Shown: positions 34,738 to 43,510 of the stretch, one piece after another
Layout of the letters: the number at the start of each line of letters is the position of its first letter
Numbering within the stretch: position 1 is the stretch's first letter
Assembly: GCA_902363455.1 (NCBI GenBank)
Contig: CABJAC010000001.1
Coordinates: forward strand, 1,491,952-1,555,951
DNA from: Caryophanales bacterium
GTDB taxonomy: Bacteria > Bacillota > Bacilli > Exiguobacteriales > Exiguobacteriaceae
DNA: 64,000 nt
Direction: 5' to 3'
The notes under the pieces: generated by a model
Database searches by the model: none
Told to the model about the DNA's origin: nothing
What the model saw: the letters and a program-made list of their open reading frames with translations, nothing else
Made by a program: the position numbers and the translations under genes

Positions 34738-35550
34738 TTAGACCGAGATTTTCCATTTTAATAAACGCAGGCTTTTCCAAATCGTATACACAAAGTAGAG
34801 CACAAAAATCGTCACCATGATTCCTGCTGTTTCATGACGTAAAAAGATGTTCAGTGTTTCGATTATATACAAACCACCCATCATTATGGTAAAGAGAGCA
34901 GCCACTTCAAGGACGATAAATAATAGTCCTTTCGCTTTACGGTAAGACCGTTCAAGCAGCACGAGAAGAAACAAAAAACTGACAATGAATAGGGCTAAAA
35001 TAATGAATACGAGCAAATCCATTCCGTTCATCGTATACAACTGCTTTAGTGTATCCGAGAGACCTAGCGATGAGGATTCGCGGTAATTGTCCTTGATCAG
35101 CCAGTTGAATATGACATAACTGAGTTGGATGACCACCCACTGTAATCCGATGAAACTGATAATCACAAGCGCCAGTGATGTCCATTTGGCAAAAAAGATT
35201 TTGGCACGACCGCCCGGTAACAATAATAAGCGGTATATGTACTTGGATTCACCGAACCAATCCCGGTACCAAATTTGAATAGCATACAAAATGACGAGAA
35301 CGATTCCAATCATAATGACATAGCTGAAATACGAACTTGCCTGTTCAAACGATAACTTTCCAAATGAGCGCAGAGCTTCTGATTCAGTCACTTTCGCGTC
35401 ACTCATATAGTTTCGAACCTGTCGTTCTTGGTAGATGACCCGTCCAACGATGGTCAGGATTTCGATACTTGCCAGCGCAAGGACGACCGAGACAATCATT
35501 TTCCAGCTTCGTTTTAACTCTTCGTTTGTTAACATCAGATACTGTTTCAT
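34738..35550 (-). CDS. ABC-2 type permease of GntR-controlled operon
   Basis: The 270-residue protein has six hydrophobic segments and an external loop after the first (residues 45-70). It is preceded by the ATPase gene (4-base overlap) and followed by the propeller-like gene. The layout recalls the ytr operon of Bacillus (GntR-ATPase-permease), whose substrate is linked to cell-wall stress. That comparison is an inference. Confidence 0.78.
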   Translation of the reverse strand: MKQYLMLTNEELKRSWKMIVSVVLALASIEILTIVGRVIYQERQVRNYMSDAKVTESEALRSFGKLSFEQASSYFSYVIMIGIVLVILYAIQIWYRDWFGESKYIYRLLLLPGGRAKIFFAKWTSLALVIISFIGLQWVVIQLSYVIFNWLIKDNYRESSSLGLSDTLKQLYTMNGMDLLVFIILALFIVSFLFLLVLLERSYRKAKGLLFIVLEVAALFTIMMGGLYIIETLNIFLRHETAGIMVTIFVLYFVYTIWKSLRLLKWKISV

Positions 35551-36227
35551 CGTTGATAGACCTCCCGCATCCGGTCTTGGACCGATTTTCCGTATACTTC
35601 GCGCATCTCTTCCGTATCGTGTTCATCGATGATCCGGCCATCCTGTAAAAAGACAACCCGGTCAATCAGATGTTCGATTTCCATGATTTCGTGCGTCGTC
35701 ATCAGGATGCCGCGTCCTTCCATATAATGACTCGAAAAGATCCAGGCAATCTGTTCCTTCGTAAATAAATCAATTCCGGCAAACGGTTCGTCGAGCAACA
35801 AATATGGACGATCAAGTGCAAAACCGAGCACCAAACTGAACTTCGCCTGATTCCCTTTCGACAGTTCCAAGATTTTATCAGTCGTCAATAATTTGAACAA
35901 CCCCATCAATTCTTCGGCGACCTTCGGGTTCCAGTCCGGATAATGATCACTCATATACGTCAACGCATCGCCAATCGTCATATAACCGGGCATCGTCTGC
36001 AGATCCGGAACGAAGGCGATTTTTTCGCGTGAGACTTCTCCGTCGACCAACACTGTTCCAGCATCGACCGGGACAAGACCCATAATCGCTTTTAAGATTG
36101 TCGATTTTCCTTCGCCGTTTAAACCGATCAAACAGGTGATGCTGTCCGGACGTACTGAAAAGGAAACACCTTCAAGGATCGGTTTCTTCCGACCGTATCG
36201 TTTTTTTAAGCCATGGACTTCAAGCAT
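35547..36227 (-). CDS. ABC transporter ATPase, YtrB-like
   Basis: ATPase of 226 residues with Walker A GLNGEGKST (35-43), in which Glu replaces the usual Ala or Ser at the fifth position. A signature-like LSKGNQAKFSLVLGFALDRP and Walker B YLLLDEPFAGID follow. It overlaps the GntR-type gene by 8 bases and the permease by 4, so all three are cotranslated. The Walker A Glu is normal in some YtrB-like proteins and need not affect ATP binding. Confidence 0.85.
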   Translation of the reverse strand: MLEVHGLKKRYGRKKPILEGVSFSVRPDSITCLIGLNGEGKSTILKAIMGLVPVDAGTVLVDGEVSREKIAFVPDLQTMPGYMTIGDALTYMSDHYPDWNPKVAEELMGLFKLLTTDKILELSKGNQAKFSLVLGFALDRPYLLLDEPFAGIDLFTKEQIAWIFSSHYMEGRGILMTTHEIMEIEHLIDRVVFLQDGRIIDEHDTEEMREVYGKSVQDRMREVYQR

Positions 36228-36600
36228 CGACCTTCCTCCGTTCCGTTGATTGATATACCGTCTCGACTTTCGTGACGACTTCGCCTAGTGGAATCTGAAT
36301 CGCATGGACCGCCTCGATGAATTGCGCGACTGCTTCGTCGAGCATCTCCGTCCGGACTTTTTTGACAATTTCTTGATCCATCGTGATCTTACTCGGTACG
36401 TTTCGTTCTGTCGTAATCAATTGCTGGTCCTCCATTTCTTTGTACGCTTTTTGTGCTGTATTCGGATTAATTCCGAGTTGCGCAGCGATTTCCCGGCGCG
36501 ATGGAATTTCCTGCCCGCATTTGAGTTCTTCCGTCGCGATTTGTTCCTTGAACCATCGGACGACCTGAAGATACACCGGGCTTCTTTGGTCAAATTGCAT
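36220..36600 (-). CDS. GntR-family regulator, YtrA subfamily
   Basis: Short GntR protein of 126 residues with an N-terminal winged helix (MQFDQRSPVYLQVVRWFKEQ; IPSRREIAAQLGINPNTAQK, about 32-51) and a short helical tail, typical of YtrA. It is the first gene of the ABC operon, and the promoter just upstream carries a GTATTA-N6-TAATAC repeat. It therefore probably represses the operon until an envelope signal appears. Confidence 0.87.
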   Translation of the reverse strand: MQFDQRSPVYLQVVRWFKEQIATEELKCGQEIPSRREIAAQLGINPNTAQKAYKEMEDQQLITTERNVPSKITMDQEIVKKVRTEMLDEAVAQFIEAVHAIQIPLGEVVTKVETVYQSTERRKVDA

Positions 36601-36630
36601 CGTGGTCTTGACCTCCCTTTCCCGTTCATT

Positions 36631-36648
36631 GTATTAAAACAGTAATAC
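36631..36648. promoter_or_regulatory. Putative GntR/YtrA operator
   Basis: GTATTA and TAATAC form a perfect inverted repeat with a 6-base spacer, 31 bases upstream of the GntR start codon, where it would overlap the promoter. Confidence 0.62.
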
Positions 36649-36701
36649 ACTTTCTTTCTGTATCATACGCGTAGTACAGTTGACTGTCAATCCATTTCCA
36701 A

Positions 36702-36733
36702 AAAAAATACCGCACTCCGAAGGGAGGCGGTAT
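36702..36733 (-). terminator. Terminator after small TM protein gene
   Basis: On the minus strand ATACCGCCTC pairs with GAGTGCGGTAT (one bulge) around a CCTTCG loop, followed by eight T. Confidence 0.78.
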
Positions 36734-36741
36734 GAGTAATC

Positions 36742-37032
36742 TTATTTTTGGAATTCTAAAATGGTTTGTTGGACGGGAATACCTGACATCGGAACAGTTC
36801 GCTCAACGAACACATACCGTTTCCCGTTTACTAAAAAGCGGCGGTTGCCTAAATATTCGACAAGTTTTCCGTCTTGTTTGAGTTTATGTTCAATCGCTTT
36901 GACGTGTTCATCCAATGTGTAAAACCGATCATCGAATGTCATTGTGATGTTTTTGTTTCGATATCCGAGTAAGTAACTGTAGAAAAACCAAAATCCCGCC
37001 CCTAATGCCAAAAATGCTAATAGAAAGTCCAT
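36742..37032 (-). CDS. Small membrane-anchored protein of unknown function
   Basis: From MDFLLAF, with GAAAGGGGG upstream, it is 96 residues: one hydrophobic segment (1-25), then a compact soluble domain rich in Arg, Lys and aromatic residues (FDDRFYTLDEHVKAIEHKLK; FLVNGKRYVFVERTVPM). No family recognised. Single-gene unit. Confidence 0.68.
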   Translation of the reverse strand: MDFLLAFLALGAGFWFFYSYLLGYRNKNITMTFDDRFYTLDEHVKAIEHKLKQDGKLVEYLGNRRFLVNGKRYVFVERTVPMSGIPVQQTILEFQK

Positions 37033-37120
37033 GAGCAATTCCCCCTTTTGATATCTTATTTTACGTTCAAGATAATGTAAGGGTTCCCAAATTATTTGAA
37101 AATTATCAAAAATCATTGGA

Positions 37121-37157
37121 ATAAAAAAGCTGACTCTGAACGATGTCCAGAATCAGC
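37121..37157 (-). terminator. Terminator after Pro-rich gene
   Basis: On the minus strand GCTGATTCTG pairs with CAGAGTCAGC (one G-U pair), followed by six T. It lies 10 bases past the stop codon. Confidence 0.8.
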
Positions 37158-37166
37158 CTGTCTTGT

Positions 37167-37355
37167 TTAGTAGGGTGTTGGATCTTCTTGCGGTGTATCC
37201 GGAATTTCCGTTGGTTCCGGGAACGTGTCCGGCTCCGGTTGACGGATTGGATCTTCCTGCGGCGTCTCCGGAATTTCTGACGGAGGTGTCGTCGGAATCT
37301 CGTCCGGTTGTTGATTCGGTTCGTGTTTTGGGACTTCATTCGGATTTTTCTTCAT
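37167..37355 (-). CDS. Small Pro/Glu-rich repeat protein
   Basis: A 62-residue hydrophilic protein with no signal peptide or Cys. It is built of Pro-Glu-rich units, including EIPETPQEDP and EIPDTPQEDP. AAGGGGG precedes the ATG and the gene starts 14 bases after the SDR stop, so both are on one transcript behind a SigB-type promoter. Its composition suggests an intrinsically disordered protein, and no function is assigned. A frame in another phase over the same DNA is a shadow. Confidence 0.7.
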   Translation of the reverse strand: MKKNPNEVPKHEPNQQPDEIPTTPPSEIPETPQEDPIRQPEPDTFPEPTEIPDTPQEDPTPY

Positions 37356-37368
37356 GATTATTTCCCCC

Positions 37369-38244
37369 TTATGATGTGATGTAGTCGCCGCCGTTGATAT
37401 GAATCGTTTGACCGGTGACGTAACTTGAGTCGCGTGACGCCAGGTAGACGTATGCCGGTGCGTTTTCAGACGGTTGCCCGCGGCGTTTCATCGGTGTGTC
37501 TTCCCCGTGTGCTTCGACCTTTTCTTTTGTGAACGTTGCCGGGATGAGCGGCGTCCAAATCGGACCCGGTGCGACGGCATTGACGCGAATCCCTTTTTCA
37601 ATCAAGTTTGACGCCAGCGAACGGGTCAACGTCGTGATTGCCCCTTTGGTTGCCGAGTAATCAATCAGTGATGGTGCCCCGCGATACGCCGTGACGGACG
37701 ATGTATTGATGATCGAATCTTCCTTGTTCAAATGCGGTAACGCAGCCTGCGTCAGATAGAACATCGAAAAGAGATTCGTTTCGAACGTCTCTTTTAACTG
37801 ATCCGGTGTGATCGCCAAGAAATCGTCTTGCGGGAACTGTTTTCCGGCATTGTTGACCAGAATATTCAATTGACCAAATTCTTGAATGACCTGATCAATG
37901 ATCGGTTGAGCATTCTCCGGTTGACTGACATCTTTCGCAAACGCCAACGCCTTGACACCATACCCTTCGATCAATTGTTTCGTTTTTTCTGCATCTCGTC
38001 CCTCATTTAAGTACACGATGGCGACGTTTGCGCCCTCTTTGGCATAGGCAATCGCGACGGCACGCCCAATGCCGCTGTCTCCGCCCGTTATCAACGCCAC
38101 TTTACCTTTCAACTTACCTGATCCCACATATTCCGGGTCGTCGTACACCGGTTCAGGATTCATTTCGGATTCGATTCCCGGTTGCTGATCCTGTGTTTGT
38201 CCCCGTGCTTGTTGATGCATCTGCTCTAATTCTTCCTCGCGCAT
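37369..38244 (-). CDS. SDR oxidoreductase, general stress type (YhdF/GSP39-like)
   Basis: Classical short-chain dehydrogenase with a 38-residue N-terminal extension (MREEELEQMHQQARGQTQDQ) typical of the YhdF/GspA39 group. Cofactor motif is GGDSGIGRAVA (about 56) and catalytic YSATKGAI (about 197, Tyr and Lys). Length is 291 from the ATG with AAAGGGG; an upstream TTG lacks a good site. The substrate is unknown, probably a sugar or aldehyde. A SigB-type promoter lies 45 bases upstream. Confidence 0.85.
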   Translation of the reverse strand: MREEELEQMHQQARGQTQDQQPGIESEMNPEPVYDDPEYVGSGKLKGKVALITGGDSGIGRAVAIAYAKEGANVAIVYLNEGRDAEKTKQLIEGYGVKALAFAKDVSQPENAQPIIDQVIQEFGQLNILVNNAGKQFPQDDFLAITPDQLKETFETNLFSMFYLTQAALPHLNKEDSIINTSSVTAYRGAPSLIDYSATKGAITTLTRSLASNLIEKGIRVNAVAPGPIWTPLIPATFTKEKVEAHGEDTPMKRRGQPSENAPAYVYLASRDSSYVTGQTIHINGGDYITS

Positions 38245-38288
38245 ATGACCCAACCCCTTTTCACTATTTAATGACTACCTTCATTAAC

Positions 38289-38313
38289 ATTCCCTTGCTA
38301 TATATCAATAAAC
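38289..38313 (-). promoter_or_regulatory. SigB-type promoter
   Basis: On the minus strand GTTTAT and GGGAAT are separated by 13 bases, matching the general-stress sigma-B pattern GTTTAA-N12-15-GGGTAT. It sits at the correct distance upstream of the stress-type SDR gene. Confidence 0.75.
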
Positions 38314-38461
38314 GTCGTCAGTAAAAAAAATCATTTTATTAAAGTATTTGTTGAACCTTCAGGTTATTTTTATCGCTGCAGAAGAATTAATAGGTTTAAT
38401 CTAAGCCTTCAAAGCAAACGACTGATGGTCGGATGCAGAGCACCATATCATCTCGGAAATC

Positions 38462-38499
38462 AAAAAAAGAGCCGGCGCATACTGTAGCGCCCGCTCTTC
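38462..38499 (-). terminator. Terminator after NUDIX gene
   Basis: On the minus strand AGAGCGGGCGC pairs with GCGCCGGCTCT (one mismatch), followed by seven T, just after the NUDIX stop codon. Confidence 0.78.
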
Positions 38500-38505
38500 T
38501 GCCTA

Positions 38506-38976
38506 TTAGGATGTCTTCTCCTTATTCCGGAATAACCGATCCCACTTCCCTGCTTCAAGCATCGTCTGCAACTGAACAGGATAGAGGGTGACCGTCGATA
38601 ACTCTTCAAGCGGAATAAACCGATACATTAATTCTTGTCCTTCCACCCCAAAAAATTCTTCGGTCGTGACCGTCATGTCCTCCAACACGGTGACTTCATA
38701 ATAAAAGCCGACTTCATGGAAAGAAACTTCATCATATGTAAAAAAGTTTTCGTGAACCGATAAAAAACGGGTGACCTCTGCCGCAAGACCCAACTCTTCT
38801 TTGATTTCGCGGATGACCGCCGCTTCCCCGGGCTCCATCAAACGAATCCGTCCACCCGGTAATGCCCAAAAATCATCCCGGACATTTCGATGAATCAACA
38901 GATGCCCGTCCTTAATGATTACAGCAGCTGCGCGGTGGTTAAATCGTTGGTTCTCCACTCTGAAATTGATATCCAT
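38506..38976 (-). CDS. NUDIX hydrolase
   Basis: Hydrolyses a nucleoside-diphosphate-linked compound; the substrate is unknown. The NUDIX box is complete (GRIRLMEPGEAAVIREIKEE, then LG) at about residues 42-64, with the metal-binding Glu pair. Length is 156. AGAAGGAGTG precedes the ATG. It stands alone, upstream of a 353-base gap that leads to the M23 gene. Confidence 0.88.
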   Translation of the reverse strand: MDINFRVENQRFNHRAAAVIIKDGHLLIHRNVRDDFWALPGGRIRLMEPGEAAVIREIKEELGLAAEVTRFLSVHENFFTYDEVSFHEVGFYYEVTVLEDMTVTTEEFFGVEGQELMYRFIPLEELSTVTLYPVQLQTMLEAGKWDRLFRNKEKTS

Positions 38977-39330
38977 CGTTTTTCACTCCTTCTTTTTTTG
39001 CTATCGACCCATACTTTTTCACATTTTCCCATATTCGTGAATATTTCAATATACACGGTTTTTGTAACAAACGAATAGATTGGTGCGCCTACATTTCATA
39101 ATTATTCCAAACTAAAGATTACAATATAACTTATTTAAGCATAATTCAGAAATCAAACTGAAATGTTATTTTCAAAACATCCGATGCTATACTCGGTTTA
39201 TTCAATTCACCACTACGACGCAGTATTCATATACAGCCTACACATATACGTCATATCCAACAGACAGACCGTGATCTGTCATCCCCTTTCATCAACCGTC
39301 ACTTTTTTCAACATCAGGAGGAACTACAAC
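38977..39330. other. Intergenic region between NUDIX and M23 genes
   Basis: About 350 bases without a convincing gene. It should hold divergent promoters. For the M23 gene a TATACT at 39188-39193 with a weak -35 (GTTATT) 17 bases upstream is a candidate, leaving a leader of about 130 bases. Apart from a short ACAGA/TCTGT inverted repeat near 39263 I see nothing recognisable; no WalR box of the TGTNAT-N5-TGTNAT kind was found. Confidence 0.4.
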
Positions 39331-40065
39331 ATGAAACGTATTTTAACAACCGTCACGATGAGTGCTCTCGTTGTTTCAGGATTTGCTAGCACGGGTACAG
39401 GAAAAGTTGAAGCCGCAAGCTCTTCTTCTTATAAAGTAAAGGTCACGGCAGACGGCTTACGTGTCCGGACAGGTCCATCGACTAAGTATAGAATTGTCGC
39501 TGGTGTCAACGCTGGACAAACTTTTAAGTATCAAGGAAAAACAGGCAACTGGACGAAAATTTCATACGGTGGTAAAAAGCGGTATGTCTACTCTGGTTAT
39601 GTTAAACGATACAGCACAAGTAAAAAAGCGACCGCTAAAAAAGCTTCGTTCTCAACAGGCTTTCTGCGTCCGACAAACGGACCGGTCACCCAAGGATACG
39701 GAAGTGCGAGCGGCCGCTACGGATACACGTTCCATAACGGCATCGATATCGCAGCAGCGACAGGGACAACGGTCCGTGCGACTGCTTCCGGAAAAGTCAT
39801 TCAGTCCGGTTATCAAGGCGCATACGGCAACTATGTCATGATGACACATAAAGTGAACGGTCTTACGTACACAAGTGTTTATGCGCATCTCAGCAGTCGC
39901 TCGGTCTACGCCGGTCAATCGATTGCAAAAGGGACGAAAATCGGAAACGTCGGCAGCACCGGAAACTCAACGGGTTCACACCTTCACTTTGAACTTCACC
40001 GTGGTGGTTACGTCTACAGTGGCTCTTCGGCTGCAAACAGCATCAACCCGCTTAACGTCTTGTAA
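39331..40065 (+). CDS. Secreted M23 metallopeptidase with SH3b domain
   Basis: Peptidoglycan endopeptidase: signal peptide (about 1-29, cleavage near VEAAS), an SH3b wall-binding domain (VTADGLRVRTGPSTKYRIVA, about 38-58) and a lysine-rich linker. The M23 domain has HNGID (His135, Asp139), YAHLSSRS (His186) and HLHFE (His217, His219). All zinc ligands and the catalytic His are intact, unlike the NlpC/P60-like protein nearby. AGGAGGA precedes the ATG; an in-frame extension of 56 codons upstream has no site. Length is 244 residues. Confidence 0.92.
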   Translation: MKRILTTVTMSALVVSGFASTGTGKVEAASSSSYKVKVTADGLRVRTGPSTKYRIVAGVNAGQTFKYQGKTGNWTKISYGGKKRYVYSGYVKRYSTSKKATAKKASFSTGFLRPTNGPVTQGYGSASGRYGYTFHNGIDIAAATGTTVRATASGKVIQSGYQGAYGNYVMMTHKVNGLTYTSVYAHLSSRSVYAGQSIAKGTKIGNVGSTGNSTGSHLHFELHRGGYVYSGSSAANSINPLNVL

Positions 40066-40090
40066 GTAAAAAAAACGTCTTTTCATTAGC

Positions 40091-40156
40091 ATACCCCACA
40101 GTAGGAAAACAGATGAAATAATCAATCTGTCTTTCTGCTGATGGGGTATTTTTTTG
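40091..40156 (+). terminator. Terminator after M23 gene
   Basis: ATACCCCACAGTAGGAAAACAGA pairs imperfectly with TCTGTCTTTCTGCTGATGGGGTAT (each arm about 23 bases), followed by seven T. Confidence 0.8.
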
Positions 40157-40298
40157 ATAAAAGTCCCCCTTCCATTGTGCGATTTTTACCATATATGAAA
40201 CATTTTTATTACAGTGACACCTATTTTTAGAATGAACGATTTATTTTAACCCTTACAAAACATGTAAAACACGTCAAGTAAATTTTTTTCGTTGTATT

Positions 40299-41423
40299 TC
40301 ATACAACTGCTGTCACAATCGCTCTTGCTGCGACCTGTCCACCGTAGATGGATCGTGCGAACGGACCCACCGTTAAATCGGCAAGACTTCCTGTCGCATA
40401 GAGTCCTTCCCCCCACTCAAACGTTTCCTCATTCAGGACGGGCGTCCCGCAAGGAGATAACGGCAAGTCAAACTGTCGTTGGACGCTTTCGAGCCAGGAA
40501 CCTTGAATCGTCAACGGTCGAATTCCGGTCGCACACACGATCGTCGTCCCTTTCAGATCCGATCCGTCCGTCAGCATCACACCACCAGTCGTCTGTTGCT
40601 TGACCTCACCGATTTGATGAATGACGTGACCGCTTCGAATGAGATGACGTATCCGCTGGATCAATTCCTGTGGTGCGGTCCCGGGTTTCCGTTCAGCTGC
40701 AATCAGCTGTCGGCGCTCACGCAGTGACAGCGATTTGAACGGTGTCAGTCCTTTAGGTCCCATGAATTTCCGATCCGCGTCAAAGGCACTTTGCTCCAGC
40801 GAACGTTTCGTGATCAATGTCACTTGTCCCGGAAACTTTTTAGCACAACGGATTGTATAATGAATGGCGCTGATTCCTCCCCCGATGACAAGAACAGGTG
40901 GTGTTTCTTCACGTTCTTCAAAGACATGTTGTGTAGCATCCGCCCAGTCCGGCAGATGAAGACGTTCCGACTGCCCTAAAGCCAAGACGACCCGCTTCGC
41001 TCGAAAGATCCGGTTTGACGTCTTGATCTGCCAGTACTCTCCTGATTTGCTTAATCCTGATACGTCCGCTTGAAACCAGCTCTCATCAGCCCCATTTTGT
41101 TTTGCCAACTGTATCGCATGGTCGTTGAACAGTTCCAGTGAAGGACGACCATATGTATCTTTAAAGGCTTGAGACGTATACTCTTGTTCATCGGCAAATC
41201 GGCGCAAGCTCGTTGGATTTGTCGATGTATGATGTACACGTGTCGAACGCAGATAAGGCATCTCAATTCGTGCCGTCTGTCGTTGCCAATTCGCTAACGG
41301 CGTCGCATGTCGATCGATGATGGCGATGTTTTTTTGTTTGACGCCACGTTCAAGTAAAGCATGGAATACGGTCATCCCGTGGACTCCTCCACCGATGATA
41401 AGCCATTCGTATGGTTGGTTCAT
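40299..41423 (-). CDS. FAD/NAD(P)-binding flavoprotein (N-hydroxylating-monooxygenase-like)
   Basis: The 374-residue protein has two Rossmann motifs: WLIIGGGVHGMTVFHALL (about 7-24, FAD) and PVLVIGGGISAIHYTIRC (about 176-193, NADP). The IDRHATPLANWQRQT and LRSTRVHHTSTNPTSLRRFA stretches resemble lysine/ornithine-type N-monooxygenases and related flavoproteins. Substrate is unknown. GGAGGATT precedes the ATG. A 47-base Zur-type palindrome sits directly on the ribosome site and promoter, so the gene is predicted to be induced when zinc is scarce. No zinc transporter lies next to it. Sequence alone does not show whether it makes a metallophore. Confidence 0.75.
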   Translation of the reverse strand: MNQPYEWLIIGGGVHGMTVFHALLERGVKQKNIAIIDRHATPLANWQRQTARIEMPYLRSTRVHHTSTNPTSLRRFADEQEYTSQAFKDTYGRPSLELFNDHAIQLAKQNGADESWFQADVSGLSKSGEYWQIKTSNRIFRAKRVVLALGQSERLHLPDWADATQHVFEEREETPPVLVIGGGISAIHYTIRCAKKFPGQVTLITKRSLEQSAFDADRKFMGPKGLTPFKSLSLRERRQLIAAERKPGTAPQELIQRIRHLIRSGHVIHQIGEVKQQTTGGVMLTDGSDLKGTTIVCATGIRPLTIQGSWLESVQRQFDLPLSPCGTPVLNEETFEWGEGLYATGSLADLTVGPFARSIYGGQVAARAIVTAVV

Positions 41424-41435
41424 CTCTAAATCCTC

Positions 41436-41482
41436 CGTTACAGTTATTAAATCGTAATCATTACGCTTTAATAACTGTAACG
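41436..41482. promoter_or_regulatory. Zur-type box inside a 47-base palindrome
   Basis: Two perfect 16-base arms (CGTTACAGTTATTAAA and its complement) flank TCGTAATCATTACGC, which matches the Bacillales Zur consensus TCGTAATnATTACGA at all but one position. The complete element is symmetrical over 47 bases and begins 12 bases upstream of the flavoprotein ATG, so it covers the promoter and abuts the ribosome site. Confidence 0.8.
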
Positions 41483-41698
41483 ATTTTTGCTCAACAATTC
41501 AACCCCTCATCGCCGGTAAAATGCTTAAACTGCGACAACCATCACGACAGGATTACCCTGATTTATTTTTGATCGTGAAGTTGAATCACTTAGGACTCCT
41601 CCCTCTCTAATCGTAGCCTAGAGGAAGGAATTCAAGTATGATAATACAAAATAAGTTTAAATTGTATGAATTTTCTAATTATAATAGGAGGTGTATTG

Positions 41699-42130
41699 TT
41701 GAACAACATAGATCTTGATTTTTTACTCAGCATTGAAGACTACGAATTGGAATTGGATACGATGTCATTGAAAGAAAATGACCATTACGCGATTGATCTA
41801 TATTTCTATGGAGCTGACGATGTGTCAAAGTTAATCATAGGCGATCCTTCGCGCGACTATTTTTTGATGCGCTTCGAAAAGTATGCTGTGTTCATGGGAA
41901 CTCTCCAAGAGCATGGAATCCTTGACGACGGACTCAGAAATCCCTATCCGGTCGTGAAGCTAAAAAAGTCGATTTTTGGTGATTTTGCTGAGAAATATAT
42001 GAAAACAAAAGAAATCTACACCGAACGTGGTGAACTGAATTTATTTGTCATCAGGACGCATGAGCAAGAATTTTATATTGCTTCTTATAGTGATCCGATG
42101 GTCATAAACAATATCGCAAAAAGCGAGTAG
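41699..42130 (+). CDS. Hypothetical protein
   Basis: I do not recognise a family. The reading frame from a TTG (AGGAGGTG at 5-base spacing) gives 143 residues, acidic and without signal peptide or membrane segment: LNNIDLDFLLSIEDYELELD at the start, then FLMRFEKYAVFMGTLQEHGI and LFVIRTHEQEFYIASYSDP. The size and acidic composition resemble small immunity-type proteins, but there is no toxin gene beside it. Frame extensions upstream of the site are unlikely. Single-gene unit. Confidence 0.62.
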   Translation: MNNIDLDFLLSIEDYELELDTMSLKENDHYAIDLYFYGADDVSKLIIGDPSRDYFLMRFEKYAVFMGTLQEHGILDDGLRNPYPVVKLKKSIFGDFAEKYMKTKEIYTERGELNLFVIRTHEQEFYIASYSDPMVINNIAKSE

Positions 42131-42162
42131 AAGGATTATGAAAAGTGATGATTTCAGATTGA

Positions 42163-42200
42163 AATGGCCGATGAACCTATTAAAAGGATCATCGGCCATT
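42163..42200 (+). terminator. Terminator after hypothetical gene
   Basis: AATGGCCGATGA and TCATCGGCCATT form a perfect 12-bp stem with a 14-base loop, followed by TTGATTG. The T-run is short, so it may be a weak terminator. Confidence 0.65.
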
Positions 42201-42298
42201 TGATTGATATCGGACGGAAACATATATCCCCTCGACTCCTGTGGAAAGGAAGGGCAATTACTGATTTCAAAGCTACTCCTGAATCAGACCGGACCGTT

Positions 42299-43411
42299 TT
42301 AAGATTTAGCCCGTTTCGCTTGATAGGCTTTCGAATAACGGTCCGCTGCAATGATTGCATCCGCTACTTCATCAGCAGTGACATCAAATCCGCTGTGGAT
42401 CGTCTCCCCGTCTGCCGTCGCCGCCTGTCCGACTTTAAGGATGTCTTCGCGTGACGCATCTTTTAATTTAACGTCTTCGAGTGTGACCGGCAGACCAAGG
42501 TCCATATAAAACGCAATATATCGCTCAATCTCTTCTTGCGGATGTTCTTCGAGGGCCAGTTGGACAAGTGTCCCGAACGCAACCTTCTCACCGTGCGTCA
42601 AGTGATGGATGTCCCCGTCGAGTGCCGTGAAGCCGTTATGGATAGCGTGCGCTGCGGCAAGCCCCCCGCTCTCAAAACCAAGACCACTGAGCAAGGTGTT
42701 CGCTTCGACGACGGCTTCGAGGGCCGGCGTGACGACTTTCGCCTGAACCGACTCGTAGGCGAGGCGCCCGTGCTCAAACAAAACCTCTTCACACCGTTTC
42801 GCGATGGCTTCCGCTGCAATCGTCGGGCGTCCACCGGCCATCGTCAATCCGCCAAAAGCAATGACGCTCCGCACTTCGACCCATGTCGCCAGTGCGTCGG
42901 CGATGCCCGAAGCAAAGAAGCGTGCCGGTGCTTCCGAGATCAACTTCGTGTCGACCAGGACAAGATCCGGATTTTTGTTGTAGAATCGATAACTCTCAAA
43001 AATTCCTTCATCGGAATAAATGACCGATAAGGCACTGGTCGGTGCATCGGTCGACGCGATGGTCGGGACGATGACGACCGGCAGATGGAGTTCGTCGGAA
43101 ACGGCTTTCGCTGTATCAAGCGTTTTCCCGCCGCCTACACCCATGACGAACTTAACACCGACGTCTTTCGCTTGCGTCGCAATCCGTTCGACCTCATGCT
43201 TTGAGGCTTCTCCGCTGAAATCTGCTTTTTCGATTTTGATTCCTTCGTTTGAAAATGAAGCTTGGACACGTTCCTCGACGATTCCCCAGACGACATCATC
43301 CGCGATGACGAGGGCCACGTCACCGATCGGGCTCACGTATGTACCGAGCCGATCAATGACATTTTTTCCTTGGACGTACTTTGCCGGACTAATGAAAACA
43401 CGTTCTGACAT
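42299..43411 (-). CDS. gldA: Glycerol dehydrogenase, GldA-like
   Basis: Zinc- and NAD-dependent polyol dehydrogenase of the iron-ADH superfamily. It has [16 protein letters not shown] (residues 5-20), [33 protein letters not shown] with the conserved Asp, [15 protein letters not shown], and two ligand His in [11 protein letters not shown] and [11 protein letters not shown]. From MSERVF it is 370 residues. AAAGGATG gives the better spacing for this ATG; one three codons upstream sits too close. It lies 99 bases downstream of asbF on the same strand with no clear terminator between, so partial readthrough is possible. Confidence 0.88.
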   Translation of the reverse strand: MSERVFISPAKYVQGKNVIDRLGTYVSPIGDVALVIADDVVWGIVEERVQASFSNEGIKIEKADFSGEASKHEVERIATQAKDVGVKFVMGVGGGKTLDTAKAVSDELHLPVVIVPTIASTDAPTSALSVIYSDEGIFESYRFYNKNPDLVLVDTKLISEAPARFFASGIADALATWVEVRSVIAFGGLTMAGGRPTIAAEAIAKRCEEVLFEHGRLAYESVQAKVVTPALEAVVEANTLLSGLGFESGGLAAAHAIHNGFTALDGDIHHLTHGEKVAFGTLVQLALEEHPQEEIERYIAFYMDLGLPVTLEDVKLKDASREDILKVGQAATADGETIHSGFDVTADEVADAIIAADRYSKAYQAKRAKS

Positions 43412-43510
43412 GTTCAACATCCTTTCTTTTTCAACGAGACCATCAACAATGACTTACATTCTATTGCTTTCCTTTTCGTCCGGTCCTCTAAACTCCTTGA
43501 GCCGTGAACA

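Noticed and set aside
37106..37339. A 77-residue Arg-rich frame over the Pro-rich gene
   Set aside because: The other phase has the ribosome site and a repeat structure with biased composition; this one is the shadow.
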